Positions 25,043 through 35,085 of a DNA stretch of 64,000 nt are shown one piece after another. This stretch comes from Ideonella sp. A 288 (GTDB lineage Bacteria; Pseudomonadota; Gammaproteobacteria; Burkholderiales; Burkholderiaceae_C). Within the stretch, counting starts at the first letter, position 1, and every line of letters starts with the position of its first letter. The stretch covers positions 87,964-151,963 of the forward strand of contig NZ_MWLO01000141.1 of the NCBI RefSeq assembly GCF_002198735.1. Direction: 5' to 3'. The translations under genes and the position numbers were made by a program. The notes below the pieces were generated by a model. It was given only the letters and a program-made list of their open reading frames with translations, was not told the DNA's origin and did not search any database.

Positions 25043-25366
25043 TCAGTACTGCCGCGAGGGCAGGCGCACGCGCAGGCCATCGAGCGAGGCGTCGAGCAGG
25101 ATCTGGCAGCTCAGGCGGCTGGTCGGCTCGCGCAGCACTGCGGTCATGTCGAGCATCGCCTGCTCGTCGCTGCCCGGGGCCGGCAGCCGCGCCGCCCAGG
25201 CCGGGTCGACGATGACATGGCAGGTGGCGCAGGTGAGGCAGCCGCCGCAGTCGGCGGCGATCTGCGCGATGCCGGCGCTGGTGGCGGCGCGCATCAGGCT
25301 GCGGCCCGGCTTGGCGCGCAAGGTCTGCTCGTGGCCATCGTCGTGCTGGAAGTGGAGCGTGATCAT
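25043..25366 (-). CDS. [2Fe-2S] ferredoxin, adrenodoxin type
   Basis: A 107-residue soluble ferredoxin. Cluster Cys follow the C-x5-C-x2-C pattern in DCGGCLTCATCHV, with a fourth in RLSCQI about 37 residues later. An extra Cys sits inside the first loop. DEQAMLDM before the last Cys is typical of the putidaredoxin/adrenodoxin group that feeds P450 or Rieske oxygenases. No NAD-binding domain is attached, so a separate reductase is needed. Lying in the Rieske/GS-like/TRAP cluster, it is the likely electron donor to the Rieske oxygenase at 26962-28356. Confidence 0.92.
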   Translation of the reverse strand: MITLHFQHDDGHEQTLRAKPGRSLMRAATSAGIAQIAADCGGCLTCATCHVIVDPAWAARLPAPGSDEQAMLDMTAVLREPTSRLSCQILLDASLDGLRVRLPSRQY

Positions 25367-25492
25367 GGGGGTGGGCGGTTCTCTGCGGCCGGTCGCGGCC
25401 GCGATTCTCTGTGCAGCCACGGCGCCGCTGCGTCATGGTGCCCGGCTAGCTGATATGCCACCTCGGCATGGCAGCCTGCGCGGGCCATGAGT

Positions 25493-26965
25493 TCAGTAGC
25501 GACTGAAGTATTCACGGCGCTGCCACTGTGCCTTGTCTTCGGCGGCGTCGTGCCGGCTCAGTTCGGACCGCTTGACGCGTTGCAGGCAGCGCACGAGCGG
25601 GTCACCGAAGGCGGCCACCATCGCCGCGTCGTCGGTCAAGGCCTGCAGCGCCGCACCCAGGCCGGTGGGCAGCAGGCGGTCGCTGCCGGCGTAGGGCGCC
25701 TCGGTGGCCGGCGGTGGGACCAGCCGCCGTCGCAGCCCGTCGAGCCCCGCATGCACCTGCGCGGCGATGTAGAGGTAGGGGTTGGCCATCGGCTCGCCGA
25801 TGCGGTTCTCGACGCGGGTGGCGGGGTCACCGGCACCGCCGATCACGCGCAGCATCGCGCCGCGGTTGTCGCGGCCCCACACCGCGGCCATCGGCGCCAG
25901 CGCGTTGGGCCGGAAGCGGCCGAAGCCGTTGACCGTGGGGGTGCAGAACACGGCCGTGCCGGCGGCATGCTCGATCAGGCCGGCCAGGTAATGCGCGCCG
26001 GTGTCGGACAAGGTGTGGCACGCATCGCCGGGGGTGCTGCCAGGCGCGGGCGCGTCCCGAACCATCGCATTGCGGCCACTGGCCAGGTCGACCAGCGACT
26101 GGTGCAGGTGCCAGCCGCTGGCCATCACCTGCGGAAAGGGCGGCCGGCAGACGAAGCTGGCGTGGTAGCCGGCGCGCCGCAGCGCCTGCCTGACACCATT
26201 CCGAAAGCGCACCATGTCGTCGGCGGCGGTGAGCGCGTCGGTGGCGTCGAACACGGCCTCGACCTGGCTCGGGCCCAGCTCGATCTCGAGCGAGCGCAGC
26301 GACAACCCCAGGCCCTGCGCGGTGTGCTGCACGATGCGCAGCGGCTCGTCGGCCTGGTCGGCCCAGCCCTCGGCCAGCAGGTTGTAGCCGGGGTGGATCA
26401 TCGACACCGCGGGCGGCTCGCCGGGCCAGTCGGCCTGGGCCGGGTCGAGCCGGCCGTCGTCGATGCGGTAGATGTGGAACTCGACCTCGAGCCCGCAGCG
26501 CAGGCCGTGGCCGGTGGCGGCCAGCGTCGCCAGCGCCTGCTGCAGCGCACGGCGCGGATCGATGGCCACCGGCGTGCCGTCGACGTGCCAGGGCTGCGCC
26601 CGCATCCAGCCGGTGCCGCCGGCCCAGGGCAGCACGCACAGGCTGGCCGGGTCGGGCAGCATCATCAGGTTGTTGGCGAAGCCGAAGCCGGGCAACTCTT
26701 CCAGCGCACCGGGCTCGAACACCGGGTAGGCGGTGCGGTCGGAGGTGTCTTTCAGCATCAGCGTGCTGACCATGCCCAGGCCGTCGTGCAGCGCATCGGC
26801 CACCGCGTGGGGCATCAGCGTCTTGCCGCGCAGCACGCCGTGCAGGTCGCACCAGCCGATGCGGACGCGCTCGAGCCTCCACTCGGCGATGTGCTGCAGC
26901 GCGCGCTCGCAGGCCACCGCCCGCGGCGCGTCGTGCACGCCGCAGCGCTGGGCAAAGCCGCTCAC
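25493..26965 (-). CDS. Glutamine-synthetase-family ligase (gamma-glutamyl-amide type)
   Basis: A 490-residue member of the glutamine synthetase superfamily. The N-terminal beta-grasp has WCDLHGVLRGKTL. Catalytic-domain residues are largely kept: GLEVEFHIY (metal Glu), EIELGPSQVEAVF, ASGWHLHQSL (metal His), NGFGRFRPN, WGRDNRGAMLRV and RVENRIGEPMANPYLYIAA. The changes from classic GlnA (for example GWHLH and GFGRFRPN) place it among GlnA-like ligases such as PuuA, IpuC and anilide synthases, which join glutamate to an amine using ATP. The GTG start overlaps the Rieske gene stop (GTGA), so both proteins are coupled. The amine substrate is unknown. Confidence 0.88.
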   Translation of the reverse strand: MSGFAQRCGVHDAPRAVACERALQHIAEWRLERVRIGWCDLHGVLRGKTLMPHAVADALHDGLGMVSTLMLKDTSDRTAYPVFEPGALEELPGFGFANNLMMLPDPASLCVLPWAGGTGWMRAQPWHVDGTPVAIDPRRALQQALATLAATGHGLRCGLEVEFHIYRIDDGRLDPAQADWPGEPPAVSMIHPGYNLLAEGWADQADEPLRIVQHTAQGLGLSLRSLEIELGPSQVEAVFDATDALTAADDMVRFRNGVRQALRRAGYHASFVCRPPFPQVMASGWHLHQSLVDLASGRNAMVRDAPAPGSTPGDACHTLSDTGAHYLAGLIEHAAGTAVFCTPTVNGFGRFRPNALAPMAAVWGRDNRGAMLRVIGGAGDPATRVENRIGEPMANPYLYIAAQVHAGLDGLRRRLVPPPATEAPYAGSDRLLPTGLGAALQALTDDAAMVAAFGDPLVRCLQRVKRSELSRHDAAEDKAQWQRREYFSRY

Positions 26966-28356
26966 TCGGCGGCCTCTGCCGCGGTCGAGGCCGACGGAGC
27001 CGCCGACGCCGGCCCCGCGGCCTGCAGCCAGGCCGCGCCGGCCCGCTTGGCCGCAGCGGCCTCGGCCCAATGGGCCTGCCAGCCCTGCGCCGGGGCGATG
27101 CAGTCGATGGTGTCGGGGCCGTGCAGGCGCGCCGCGGCCTCGGCGTCCAGCACCATCGGCGGCGTGCCGCCGGCACGCACCGTCTCGATGGCCTGCAACA
27201 GCAGGCGACGGTTGGCCATGATCACCTTGTCGGAGGTGCCCAGGTGCTCGCGGGTGCGGTCCTGGATGGCGCCCATGCTCTCAACCGCCCACTGGTCGTG
27301 CACGTTGATGTCGTGCTCGCCCATGCCCAGGTAGGTGCGCGTGCGCTGCTCCTCGGGGTCGAAGCCCCACTGGTTGTCGCGCGACTTGAAGGGCACGTAG
27401 TCGGGCAGGCTCACGCCCTGCAGGCGCTGGCTGCGCATGGCCTCCTTGTCGAGCGGCGCATCGAAGCTGGTGAAGAACGAGTACCAGTAGGTGTGGGTGT
27501 CGTCCACCGGCACGTGCAGCTGCGTGATGGTGATGGTCTCGGACAGGGGGATCACGAAGGTGTACGGGAACACCGCGTTGGTGATGCGCACATGCGTCAG
27601 CGCGTCGTTGATCGCCCGCAGCGTGGTCAGCCGCACCAGGCCGTCGGCCAGGGCCTCGTGGCGGATCTCGGGCGAGTGGAACTCGCGCAGCACCCGGGTC
27701 ATCGGCCAGCGCTCGCCGTCGACCGTGCCCGCGCTGGCGCCGCGGAACTGCCGGCCGTAGGCCGCGTCGAGCGATTCGTCCTGCAGGAAGCGGTGCAGGA
27801 ACGAGGCATGCGACGGGTCGATGCCCACCTCGAAGGCCTGCAGCCAGTTGCAGTGCCACAGGCCCTTGAAGGCGAAGCTGTGGCTGGCCGGCGCGGCGAA
27901 GCAGTCGAAGTGCGGCAGTTCGCCGGGCGTGCTGCCCTCGTCGCCGAACCAGCCGAAGAGCACGCCCGACTGCAGCCGCACCGGGTAGCTGCGCTGGCGC
28001 ACGCGCTGGCACAGCGTGGAGCCCAGGCCCTCGGCCGGGGTTTCGAGGCAGCGGCCGTCGGTGGCGAATTTCCAGCCGTGGAAGGGGCAGCGCAGGCCTT
28101 CGGGCTCGTGGCGGCCGAAGGCCAGGTCGGCGCCGCGGTGCGGGCAGTCGCGGTCGAGCAGGCCCCAGCGGCCATCGCCGTCGCGGAACAGCACCAGGTC
28201 CTGCCCCAGCACCCGCACGGCCTTCACCGGGCGCTGGGCCAGGCGTGGGTCGAACTCGTCGAGCAGCGCCACCGGGTGCCAGTAGTGCCGCATCAGCTGC
28301 CCGCAGGGCGTGCCGGGGCCGATGCGTGTGATGAGGTCGTTCTGGTCGGCGTTCAT
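26962..28356 (-). CDS. Rieske non-heme iron oxygenase, alpha subunit
   Basis: A 464-residue aromatic-ring hydroxylase or demethylase. The N-terminal Rieske domain holds CPHRGA and CPFHGWKF (about residues 70-92) for the 2Fe-2S cluster. The catalytic iron site is suggested by GIDPSHASFLHRF. The C-terminal block DINVHDQWAVESMGAIQDRT and REHLGTSDKVIMANRR recalls the alpha-only phthalate-oxygenase and LigX/phenoxybenzoate group, which uses separate reductase or ferredoxin partners. No beta-subunit gene is nearby. The last 30 residues are an Ala/Pro/Ser tail. Start MNADQNDLITRIGPGTP is typical of the group. It is first in the cluster with the GS-like ligase, ferredoxin and TRAP transporter. Confidence 0.93.
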   Translation of the reverse strand: MNADQNDLITRIGPGTPCGQLMRHYWHPVALLDEFDPRLAQRPVKAVRVLGQDLVLFRDGDGRWGLLDRDCPHRGADLAFGRHEPEGLRCPFHGWKFATDGRCLETPAEGLGSTLCQRVRQRSYPVRLQSGVLFGWFGDEGSTPGELPHFDCFAAPASHSFAFKGLWHCNWLQAFEVGIDPSHASFLHRFLQDESLDAAYGRQFRGASAGTVDGERWPMTRVLREFHSPEIRHEALADGLVRLTTLRAINDALTHVRITNAVFPYTFVIPLSETITITQLHVPVDDTHTYWYSFFTSFDAPLDKEAMRSQRLQGVSLPDYVPFKSRDNQWGFDPEEQRTRTYLGMGEHDINVHDQWAVESMGAIQDRTREHLGTSDKVIMANRRLLLQAIETVRAGGTPPMVLDAEAAARLHGPDTIDCIAPAQGWQAHWAEAAAAKRAGAAWLQAAGPASAAPSASTAAEAAE

Positions 28357-28511
28357 GGGGCGGCGCCGTGGGACCACGGCAGGCTGGCGACAGCCGCCGA
28401 GTCTAGGCACCGCCCCCTGGGCATGCAATGGCGACAAGCCCTGCCGCCCCCTGGGGCCGGGGGGCCCACCGGCGCCAGCGCAGGGCTGCGCGGCGCCGGG
28501 CCCTGGCCGGA

Positions 28512-29897
28512 TCAGCGCGGCAGCATCATCGGCCGCTGCCCCTCGCCGGCCAGCGCACGCCGCAGCGTGGCCGACAGCGCCCGTGACCGCGGCCCTGCCG
28601 CGGGGGCCACGCAACCGCCGCCGTCCGCATGGGACAGGGCCACCGACAGCAGGGGTTCGGCCACGGTGCCCAGCGCCTGGGCAAAGTCTTCGGTGGCCGC
28701 GCAGGTGGGCCGCAGGCCATCGAAGTAGCGGCCCTGGTTGACCGCGTTCACCGATTCGAAGTTCACCACGCTGTAGGTGGCGCCGCAGCCGTCGTCCACC
28801 GAATTGAAGCCCACCGGCTTGCCGCAGGTGGTGCCGCCCACCAGCACCACGTCCACCACGCCGAGCAGCCCGTTGGCCAGCTGTTCGCTGGCCGAGCAGG
28901 TGCGCTCGCCCACCAGGATGTAGACGCGCTGCAGGCCCAGGCCGCCCTGCGGCGGATCGGTGAAACGATAGGTGGTGTTGAACTCCGCCGCCTTGCGGTC
29001 GTTGTACAGCAGCGAGGCATAGGTGCGGCCGGCGCCGCGGCTGCCGGCGATCAGCGAGGCGATGTCTCGCCCCACGCTGACGAGGCCGCCGCCGTTGTAG
29101 CGCAGGTCGAGCACCAGTTCGGTCACGCCGGCCGTGCGGAACTCGGCCATGGCGTCGGTGGCGGGTTGCACCGCCTGGCTGACCATGTCCTTGACCAGCA
29201 GGTAGCCCACGCGCCGGCCCTGCGGGCTGGTGACCACACGGGCGAGGGTCACCGGCACGAGGGCGTAGTCGACGGCCGTCAGCGTCACGGTGCGCTGCCC
29301 GCCCGCGCCGGCAAGCTGCAGCACCAGCGTCTCGCCCGCCGCGCCGGGCGACAGCAGGCTGAAATCGCCGGACCGGATGAGGTCGGCGCCGGGCTTGCCG
29401 TTGGCCGAGACGATGCGGTCGCCGCGCACCACCCCGGCCAGGGCCGCCGGCGACAGCGGATCGACATAGCGCACGAGCAGCGGCAGGTCGGGCCGACCGC
29501 TCACCTCCAGGCCGTTCACCGACACGCCGTAGCCCAGGGTCTGGCCTTCGGTGAAGAACTGCTCGAACGCGTCGGTGCTGCTGACGAAGCTCCAGCGGTC
29601 GGCCGGGAACGCGGGGTCGGTGCCGGTGTACAGCAGCGAATCGAAATAGCCCAGCAGCGACGCAGCATTGCCGGGGTCGGGCTTGGGGCTGATGCCGTAC
29701 CAGAAGTACCAGTCGTCGAAGTACTCGCGCAGCGCCGCCTTGCGCGAGCCCGTGGCGCATTGGTCCGCGGCCACGGGGGTGGGGTCGTTGAGCATCGGCG
29801 TGCCGGCCGGGCCGCCCCCGCCACCGCAGGCGGCCAGGGCGGCCAGCATCGCTACGCCGGCCAGATGTCGAAACCTTGCCTTCGAAGGCTGTGTCAT
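28512..29897 (-). CDS. S41-family serine protease lipoprotein (CtpA-like)
   Basis: A 461-residue exported peptidase. The signal peptide ends in the lipobox LAAC near residue 24, followed by a Gly-rich linker, so it is probably anchored to a membrane by lipid. A PDZ-like segment spans roughly residues 150-210 (SPAALAGVVRGDRIVSANGK). The S41 catalytic part includes LVLDLRYNGGGLVSVGRDIA and the nucleophile Ser in ERTCSASEQLANGL (~335). The usual catalytic Lys would lie in VGGTTCGKPVGF. Eight or more Cys suggest disulfides. Substrate unknown; relatives process secreted or envelope proteins. Confidence 0.9.
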   Translation of the reverse strand: MTQPSKARFRHLAGVAMLAALAACGGGGGPAGTPMLNDPTPVAADQCATGSRKAALREYFDDWYFWYGISPKPDPGNAASLLGYFDSLLYTGTDPAFPADRWSFVSSTDAFEQFFTEGQTLGYGVSVNGLEVSGRPDLPLLVRYVDPLSPAALAGVVRGDRIVSANGKPGADLIRSGDFSLLSPGAAGETLVLQLAGAGGQRTVTLTAVDYALVPVTLARVVTSPQGRRVGYLLVKDMVSQAVQPATDAMAEFRTAGVTELVLDLRYNGGGLVSVGRDIASLIAGSRGAGRTYASLLYNDRKAAEFNTTYRFTDPPQGGLGLQRVYILVGERTCSASEQLANGLLGVVDVVLVGGTTCGKPVGFNSVDDGCGATYSVVNFESVNAVNQGRYFDGLRPTCAATEDFAQALGTVAEPLLSVALSHADGGGCVAPAAGPRSRALSATLRRALAGEGQRPMMLPR

Positions 29898-30055
29898 GTG
29901 GAACTCCCTGTTCTCTGTTGACGCCGAGACGAGAACCTACCACGACCTACAATCTGCCCCGTGCCGCTGCAGGGCGGCACGCCCCCTGAACCCACCCGCC
30001 CCGGCGCTCTGTCGACAGGCCAAAAGCCGTTGGCGGGGTCGTCGCCTGAGCCGCC

Positions 30056-32899
30056 ATGACCGAACTCGCCAAGTCCTTCGAACCCACCGCCATCGAGGCC
30101 CACTGGGGGCCGCTGTGGGAGCGCAGCGGCGTCTATGCGCCCACGCTCGACGGCAGCAAGCCGTCGTTCTCGATCCAGCTGCCGCCGCCCAACGTCACCG
30201 GCACGCTGCACATGGGCCACGCGTTCAACCAGACCATCATGGACTCGTTGACGCGCTACCACCGCATGCGCGGCTTCAACACGCTGTGGGTGCCGGGCAC
30301 CGACCACGCCGGCATCGCCACGCAGATCGTCGTCGAGCGCCAGCTGCAGGAGGCGGGCCTGAACCGCCACGACCTCGGCCGACCCGCCTTCCTGAAGCAC
30401 GTGTGGGACTGGAAGCAGAGCTCCGGCGCCACCATCACCCGGCAGATGCGCCGCATGGGCGCGTCGGTGAGCTGGCAGCACGAGTACTTCACGATGGACG
30501 AGAAGCTCTCGACCGTCGTCACCGAGACCTTCGTGCGCCTGTACGACGAAGGCCTGATCTACCGTGGCAAGCGCCTGGTGAGCTGGGACCCGGTGCTCAA
30601 ATCCGCGGTGTCCGACCTCGAGGTCGAGAGCGAGGAGGAAGACGGCTTCCTGTGGACCATCCGCTATCCCCTGGCCGACGGCACGGGCGCGCTCGACGTG
30701 GCCACCACCCGCCCCGAGACCATGCTCGGCGACACCGCGGTGATGGTGCACCCCGAGGATGATCGTTATGCCGCCTTCATCGGCAAGCAGGTGAAGCTGC
30801 CGATCACCGGTCGCCTGGTGCCGGTGATCGCCGACGCCTACGTCGACAAGGCCTTCGGCACCGGCGTGGTCAAGGTGACGCCCGCGCACGACCAGAACGA
30901 CTACCAGGTCGGCGTGCGCCACGGCCTGCCGATGATCACCATCTTCACGCTCGACGCCAAGGTCAACGACGAGGCGCCGGCCGAGTACCGCGGGCTCGAC
31001 CGCTTCGTCGCCCGCAAGAAGATCGTCGCCCAGCTCGACGCCGAGGGCCTGCTGGTCGAGACGAAGAAGCACAAGCTGCAGGTGCCACGCTGCGCGCGCA
31101 CCGGCCAGGTGATCGAGCCCATGCTGACGGACCAGTGGTTCGTGGCCATGACCCAGCCCGGCCACAACGGCAAGAGCATCGCGCAGGAGGCCATCGAGGT
31201 GGTCGAGTCGGGCGACGTGAAATTCGTACCCGAGCAGTGGGTCAACACCTACAACCAGTGGATGAAGAACATCCAGGACTGGTGCATCAGCCGCCAGCTC
31301 TGGTGGGGCCACCAGATCCCGGCCTGGTACGGCAGCGGCGGCGAGCTGTTCGTCGCGCGCGACGAGGCCGAGGCTCGCGCCAAGGCCGCCGCGGCCGGCT
31401 ACACCGGCCCGCTGACGCGCGACGAGGACGTGCTGGACACGTGGTATTCCTCGGCACTGGTGCCCTTCTCCACCCTCGGCTGGCCGGCCAAGACCGTGGA
31501 GCAGGACCTGTTCCTGCCCAGCAGCGTGCTGGTCACCGGCTACGACATCATCTTCTTCTGGGTCGCCCGGATGATCATGATGACCAAGCACTTCACCGGC
31601 ACCGTGCCCTTCAAGCATGTCTACATCCACGGCCTGGTGCTCGATGCCCAGGGCCACAAGATGAGCAAGAGCGAGGGCAACGTGCTCGACCCGGTCGACC
31701 TGATCGACGGCATCGCCCTGGCGCCGCTGCTCGACAAGCGCACCACCGGCCTGCGCAAGCCCGAGAACGCGCCCAAGGTGCGCAAGGCCACCGAGAAGGA
31801 ATTCCCGGACGGCATCCCCGGCTACGGCGCCGATGCGCTGCGCTTCACCTTCGCGGCCATGGCCACGCTGGGCCGCAGCGTCAACTTCGACAGCAAGCGC
31901 TGCGAGGGCTACCGCAACTTCTGCAACAAGCTCTGGAACGCCACCCGCTTCGTGCTGATGAACTGCGAAGGCCAGGACTGCGGCCTGAAGGAGCACACCA
32001 AGGCCGAGTGCGCCCCCGGCGGCCCGGCGCAGGGCTACCTTGCCTTCAGCCCGGCCGACAAGTGGATCACCAGCGAGCTGCAGCGGGTGGAGGCCGCCGT
32101 GGCGCAGGGCTTCGCCGACTACCGGCTCGACAACGTGGCCAACGCGATCTACCAGTTCGTCTGGGACGAGTACTGCGACTGGTACCTCGAGATCGCCAAG
32201 GTGCAGGTGGCCCAGGGCACCGAGGCCGAGCAGCGCGCCACGCGCCGCACCCTGATCCGCGTGCTCGAGGCCGTGCTGCGCCTGCTGCACCCGGTGACGC
32301 CCTTCATCACCGCCGAGCTGTGGGCCACGGTGGCGCCGGTGGCCGGCCGCAAGACCGCCGACACCATCGCCAGCGCGGCCTACCCGCAGTCGCAGCCCGA
32401 GCGCATCGACGCCGCGTCGGACGCCTGGATGGGCAAGCTCAAGGCCCTGGTGGCCGCCTGCCGCAGCCTGCGCGGCGAGATGGCCCTGTCGCCAGCCGAG
32501 CGCGTGCCGCTGTACACGATGGGCGACGCCGCGTTCGTCGGCCAGGCCGCGCCGGTGCTGAAGGCGCTGGCCAAGCTGTCCGAGGTGAAGGTGTTCACCG
32601 ACGAGGCGGCGTTCTCGCAGGCCAGCGCCCAGTCACCGGTGGCGGTGCAGGGCGAGGTGCGCATGGCGCTGCATGTCGAGATCGACATCGCCGCCGAGCA
32701 GGTGCGCATGGCCAAGGAGATCGCCCGGCTCGAAGGCGAGATCGTCAAGGCCGAGGCCAAGCTGGGCAACGAGAGCTTCGTGGCGCGCGCGCCCGCGGCG
32801 GTGGTGGCGCAGGAGCGTCAGCGCCTGGACGACTTCATCCAGACGCTTCGCCGCTTGAAGGACCAGCTGGCGCGGCTGGCTGCCCCGACGGCGGGCTGA
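30056..32899 (+). CDS. valS: Valyl-tRNA synthetase
   Basis: A 947-residue class I aminoacyl-tRNA synthetase that charges tRNA-Val. The HIGH motif reads HMGH at about residue 52, in [18 protein letters not shown]. The editing (CP1) domain includes [18 protein letters not shown] is at about residue 535 ([14 protein letters not shown]). The tRNA anticodon-binding helical domain and the C-terminal coiled-coil arm (residues ~885-947, [19 protein letters not shown]) are complete. The 3' end overlaps the convergent dehydrogenase-like gene by 65 bases. Confidence 0.98.
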   Translation: MTELAKSFEPTAIEAHWGPLWERSGVYAPTLDGSKPSFSIQLPPPNVTGTLHMGHAFNQTIMDSLTRYHRMRGFNTLWVPGTDHAGIATQIVVERQLQEAGLNRHDLGRPAFLKHVWDWKQSSGATITRQMRRMGASVSWQHEYFTMDEKLSTVVTETFVRLYDEGLIYRGKRLVSWDPVLKSAVSDLEVESEEEDGFLWTIRYPLADGTGALDVATTRPETMLGDTAVMVHPEDDRYAAFIGKQVKLPITGRLVPVIADAYVDKAFGTGVVKVTPAHDQNDYQVGVRHGLPMITIFTLDAKVNDEAPAEYRGLDRFVARKKIVAQLDAEGLLVETKKHKLQVPRCARTGQVIEPMLTDQWFVAMTQPGHNGKSIAQEAIEVVESGDVKFVPEQWVNTYNQWMKNIQDWCISRQLWWGHQIPAWYGSGGELFVARDEAEARAKAAAAGYTGPLTRDEDVLDTWYSSALVPFSTLGWPAKTVEQDLFLPSSVLVTGYDIIFFWVARMIMMTKHFTGTVPFKHVYIHGLVLDAQGHKMSKSEGNVLDPVDLIDGIALAPLLDKRTTGLRKPENAPKVRKATEKEFPDGIPGYGADALRFTFAAMATLGRSVNFDSKRCEGYRNFCNKLWNATRFVLMNCEGQDCGLKEHTKAECAPGGPAQGYLAFSPADKWITSELQRVEAAVAQGFADYRLDNVANAIYQFVWDEYCDWYLEIAKVQVAQGTEAEQRATRRTLIRVLEAVLRLLHPVTPFITAELWATVAPVAGRKTADTIASAAYPQSQPERIDAASDAWMGKLKALVAACRSLRGEMALSPAERVPLYTMGDAAFVGQAAPVLKALAKLSEVKVFTDEAAFSQASAQSPVAVQGEVRMALHVEIDIAAEQVRMAKEIARLEGEIVKAEAKLGNESFVARAPAAVVAQERQRLDDFIQTLRRLKDQLARLAAPTAG

Positions 32900-33839
32900 C
32901 CAGCGCCAGCGACGCCGACCCGGCAGACGCCGATCCGGCCTGGCGCGCGAGCAGCTCGTCGATGCGCCGCGCCACCCCCCACGCGCTGCGCACCCGCGAT
33001 TCGCGCGTGGTGCCGGCCACGCGCGGCGTGACCTGCAGCGTGTCGATCTCGTGCAACGGCCGGCCGGGCTCGAGCATGCCGGGCTCCATGCTGTCGAACC
33101 AGGCCGCCGACATGCGGCCGCTGCCCAGCACCTCGGCCAGCACCGCCTCGTCGAACAGGCTCGACGGGCTCAGGCTGACCAGCACCTGGCTGGGCCGGCA
33201 GTACGGCAGGAAGCGCTCGCCGAGCAGCCCGTGATAGCGCGTGAAATAGGTGAGCATCACGCACACCGCTTCGGCCTGCTCGAGCAGCTCGCGCAGGCCC
33301 GCGGGCTCGACCTTCCAGCGGTTCCACAGCGCGTCGGACGCATGCAGCGACGGGTCGTAGCCGATCACCCGCGAGCCGAAGGCACCCAGCAACTGCGCCA
33401 TCGTGCGGGCCGCCGGCGCCATGCCGATCAGGCCGACGGTGCTGCCGCCCAGTTCGCGGCCGACGAGCAGGCCTTCGGCATTGACCACCGGCACCCGGCG
33501 CAGCATCTGCAGCAGCGCGCCGATGGCGAACTCGGCCTCGGCCGCGGCGCTGGCGTTGGCGGGCCGCACCACCTCGACACCGGCGCGGGTGCAGGCATCG
33601 AGATCGATGTTCTCGGCGCCCGCACTGAGCCGGCCGACCGCGCGCAGCACCGGCGCGTGCTGCAGGATGTCGCCGTCCAGCGCCACCGACGGCGGGATGA
33701 TCATCGCGCGCACCGGCATCAGCGCGTGGCGCAGCGCGTGCCGGTCGTGGGCCAGGTCGGGCGCATAGCGCACGGAATGCCGGGCCACCAGCCAGCGCAT
33801 GACCTCGGGATCGAGGGGTTCGATGATCAGGACATCCAT
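32835..33839 (-). CDS. D-2-hydroxyacid-dehydrogenase-like protein, catalytic His replaced
   Basis: A 334-residue protein with the two-domain fold of NAD-dependent D-isomer 2-hydroxyacid dehydrogenases. The order of blocks is right: [15 protein letters not shown] (substrate-binding Arg kept), a Rossmann segment [35 protein letters not shown], and [13 protein letters not shown]. Two key positions are altered. The dinucleotide motif GxGxxG reads GMAPAA, and the catalytic His of the usual TPHxAG block is Arg. It may have lost dehydrogenase activity or changed chemistry. The start [13 protein letters not shown] fits the first strand. The last ~20 residues, antisense to valS, are a Ser/Pro/Ala tail. 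Confidence 0.85.
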   Translation of the reverse strand: MDVLIIEPLDPEVMRWLVARHSVRYAPDLAHDRHALRHALMPVRAMIIPPSVALDGDILQHAPVLRAVGRLSAGAENIDLDACTRAGVEVVRPANASAAAEAEFAIGALLQMLRRVPVVNAEGLLVGRELGGSTVGLIGMAPAARTMAQLLGAFGSRVIGYDPSLHASDALWNRWKVEPAGLRELLEQAEAVCVMLTYFTRYHGLLGERFLPYCRPSQVLVSLSPSSLFDEAVLAEVLGSGRMSAAWFDSMEPGMLEPGRPLHEIDTLQVTPRVAGTTRESRVRSAWGVARRIDELLARQAGSASAGSASLALVSPPSGQPAAPAGPSSGEASG

Positions 33840-33926
33840 CGCGCAGCGCCAGCAAGGCCCCCATTGGCGTACAGACCGGCATGACAGAATCGTCGCCGAC
33901 ACCCTCGGTGCATTCTAGGTAACGAC

Positions 33927-34793
33927 ATGTTGATCAAAAAAGCGATCTTTCCAGTGGCGGGCCTGGGCACGCGGTTCCTGCCGGCCACCAAGGCACAGCC
34001 CAAGGAAATGCTGCCGGTGGTCGACAAGCCGCTGATCCAGTATGCGGTCGAAGAGGCCTACGCCGCCGGCATCCGCGAGATGATCTTCGTGACCGGACGC
34101 CACAAACGACCGATCGAAGACCATTTCGACATGACGGTCGAGCTCGAACTCGCGCTGGAGCAGTCCGGCAAGCAGGAACTGCTCGACGTGGTCCGCAGCG
34201 TCAAGCCCGACGACATGGAGTGCATCTATGTGCGCCAGGCGCAGGCGCTGGGGCTGGGCCACGCCGTGCTGTGCGGCCAGCGCCTGGTCGGCAACGAGCC
34301 CTTCGCGGTGCTGCTGGCCGATGACCTGATGGTCGGCGAGCCCCCGGTGATGGCGCAGATGGTCGAGCAGTTCCGCCACTGGCGCGCGTCGATCCTGGCC
34401 GTGCAGGAGGTGCCGCCGGAACACACCCGACGCTACGGCATCGTCGCCGGCACCCCGGTGGACGAGCGCCTGATGGACGTCACCCGCATCGTCGAGAAGC
34501 CCTCGCCCGAGACAGCGCCGTCGCGCCTGGGCGTGGCCGGCCGCTACATCCTCACGCCAGGGGTGTTCCACGAGATCGCCAGCCAGCCGCGCGGCGTGGG
34601 CGGTGAGATCCAGCTCACCGACGGCATCGCCTCGCTGCTGCGGCGCGAGAAGGTGTTTGCCTACCGCTACGAGGGCCGCCGCTTCGACTGCGGCAGCAAG
34701 GAAGGCTTCCTGCAGGCCAACGTCGAACTGGCACTGGCCCATCCGCAACTGGGGCCTGAGTTCCGAAGCTGGCTGGGCACGCTGAACCTCTGA
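33927..34793 (+). CDS. galU: UTP--glucose-1-phosphate uridylyltransferase
   Basis: A 288-residue nucleotidyltransferase making UDP-glucose from UTP and glucose 1-phosphate, for polysaccharide and envelope synthesis. Signatures: [20 protein letters not shown] with the following [10 protein letters not shown] (nucleotide binding), [22 protein letters not shown] (metal Asp), RIVEKPSP and [15 protein letters not shown]. Length is normal for bacterial GalU. It is divergent from the dehydrogenase-like gene; TTGGCG at 33864 and CAGAAT at 33885 could be a weak promoter. Confidence 0.96.
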   Translation: MLIKKAIFPVAGLGTRFLPATKAQPKEMLPVVDKPLIQYAVEEAYAAGIREMIFVTGRHKRPIEDHFDMTVELELALEQSGKQELLDVVRSVKPDDMECIYVRQAQALGLGHAVLCGQRLVGNEPFAVLLADDLMVGEPPVMAQMVEQFRHWRASILAVQEVPPEHTRRYGIVAGTPVDERLMDVTRIVEKPSPETAPSRLGVAGRYILTPGVFHEIASQPRGVGGEIQLTDGIASLLRREKVFAYRYEGRRFDCGSKEGFLQANVELALAHPQLGPEFRSWLGTLNL

Positions 34794-34815
34794 TCGGTCA
34801 GCGGCAGTGGGCGGC

Positions 34816-35043
34816 TCAGCGCCGCCGCAGGATGTGCATGAACTCGTCGCCGGCGCTCGACTGCTCGACCAGTTCGTGGCCGGTCTGGCGAGAGAAAGCC
34901 TGGAAGTCGCGCACCGAGCCGGGGTCGGTGGCCACCACCTTCAAGAGCTCGCCGCTGGCCATCTCGGACAAGGCCTTCTTGGCCTTCAGGATGGGCAGGG
35001 GGCAGTTCAGCCCGCGGGTGTCGAGTTCCTTCTGGACGTCCAT
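34816..35043 (-). CDS. TusA-family sulfur-carrier protein
   Basis: A 75-residue protein with the TusA/SirA active block LDTRGLNCPLPILKAKKAL. The Cys in the CPxP motif carries persulfide sulfur. TusA passes sulfur for tRNA thiolation and related reactions; paralogues serve other sulfur relays. Residues up to the end (GDEFMHILRRR) match the small two-layer fold. It is convergent with galU and 42 bases downstream of the NUDIX gene on the same strand. Confidence 0.92.
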   Translation of the reverse strand: MDVQKELDTRGLNCPLPILKAKKALSEMASGELLKVVATDPGSVRDFQAFSRQTGHELVEQSSAGDEFMHILRRR

Positions 35044-35085
35044 GGTGTGTCGCTGGCTGGTGTCGGCGGATTCTAGGGCGCGACG

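Noticed and set aside
29918..29953. TTGACG and TACAAT upstream of valS as a sigma-70 promoter
   Set aside because: The spacing is 24 bases, too long for a functional pair; either may belong to another weak promoter, but it cannot be supported.
29894..32290. 798-residue antisense frame over valS
   Set aside because: Shadow frame of valS with biased composition and no motifs; valS is unambiguous.
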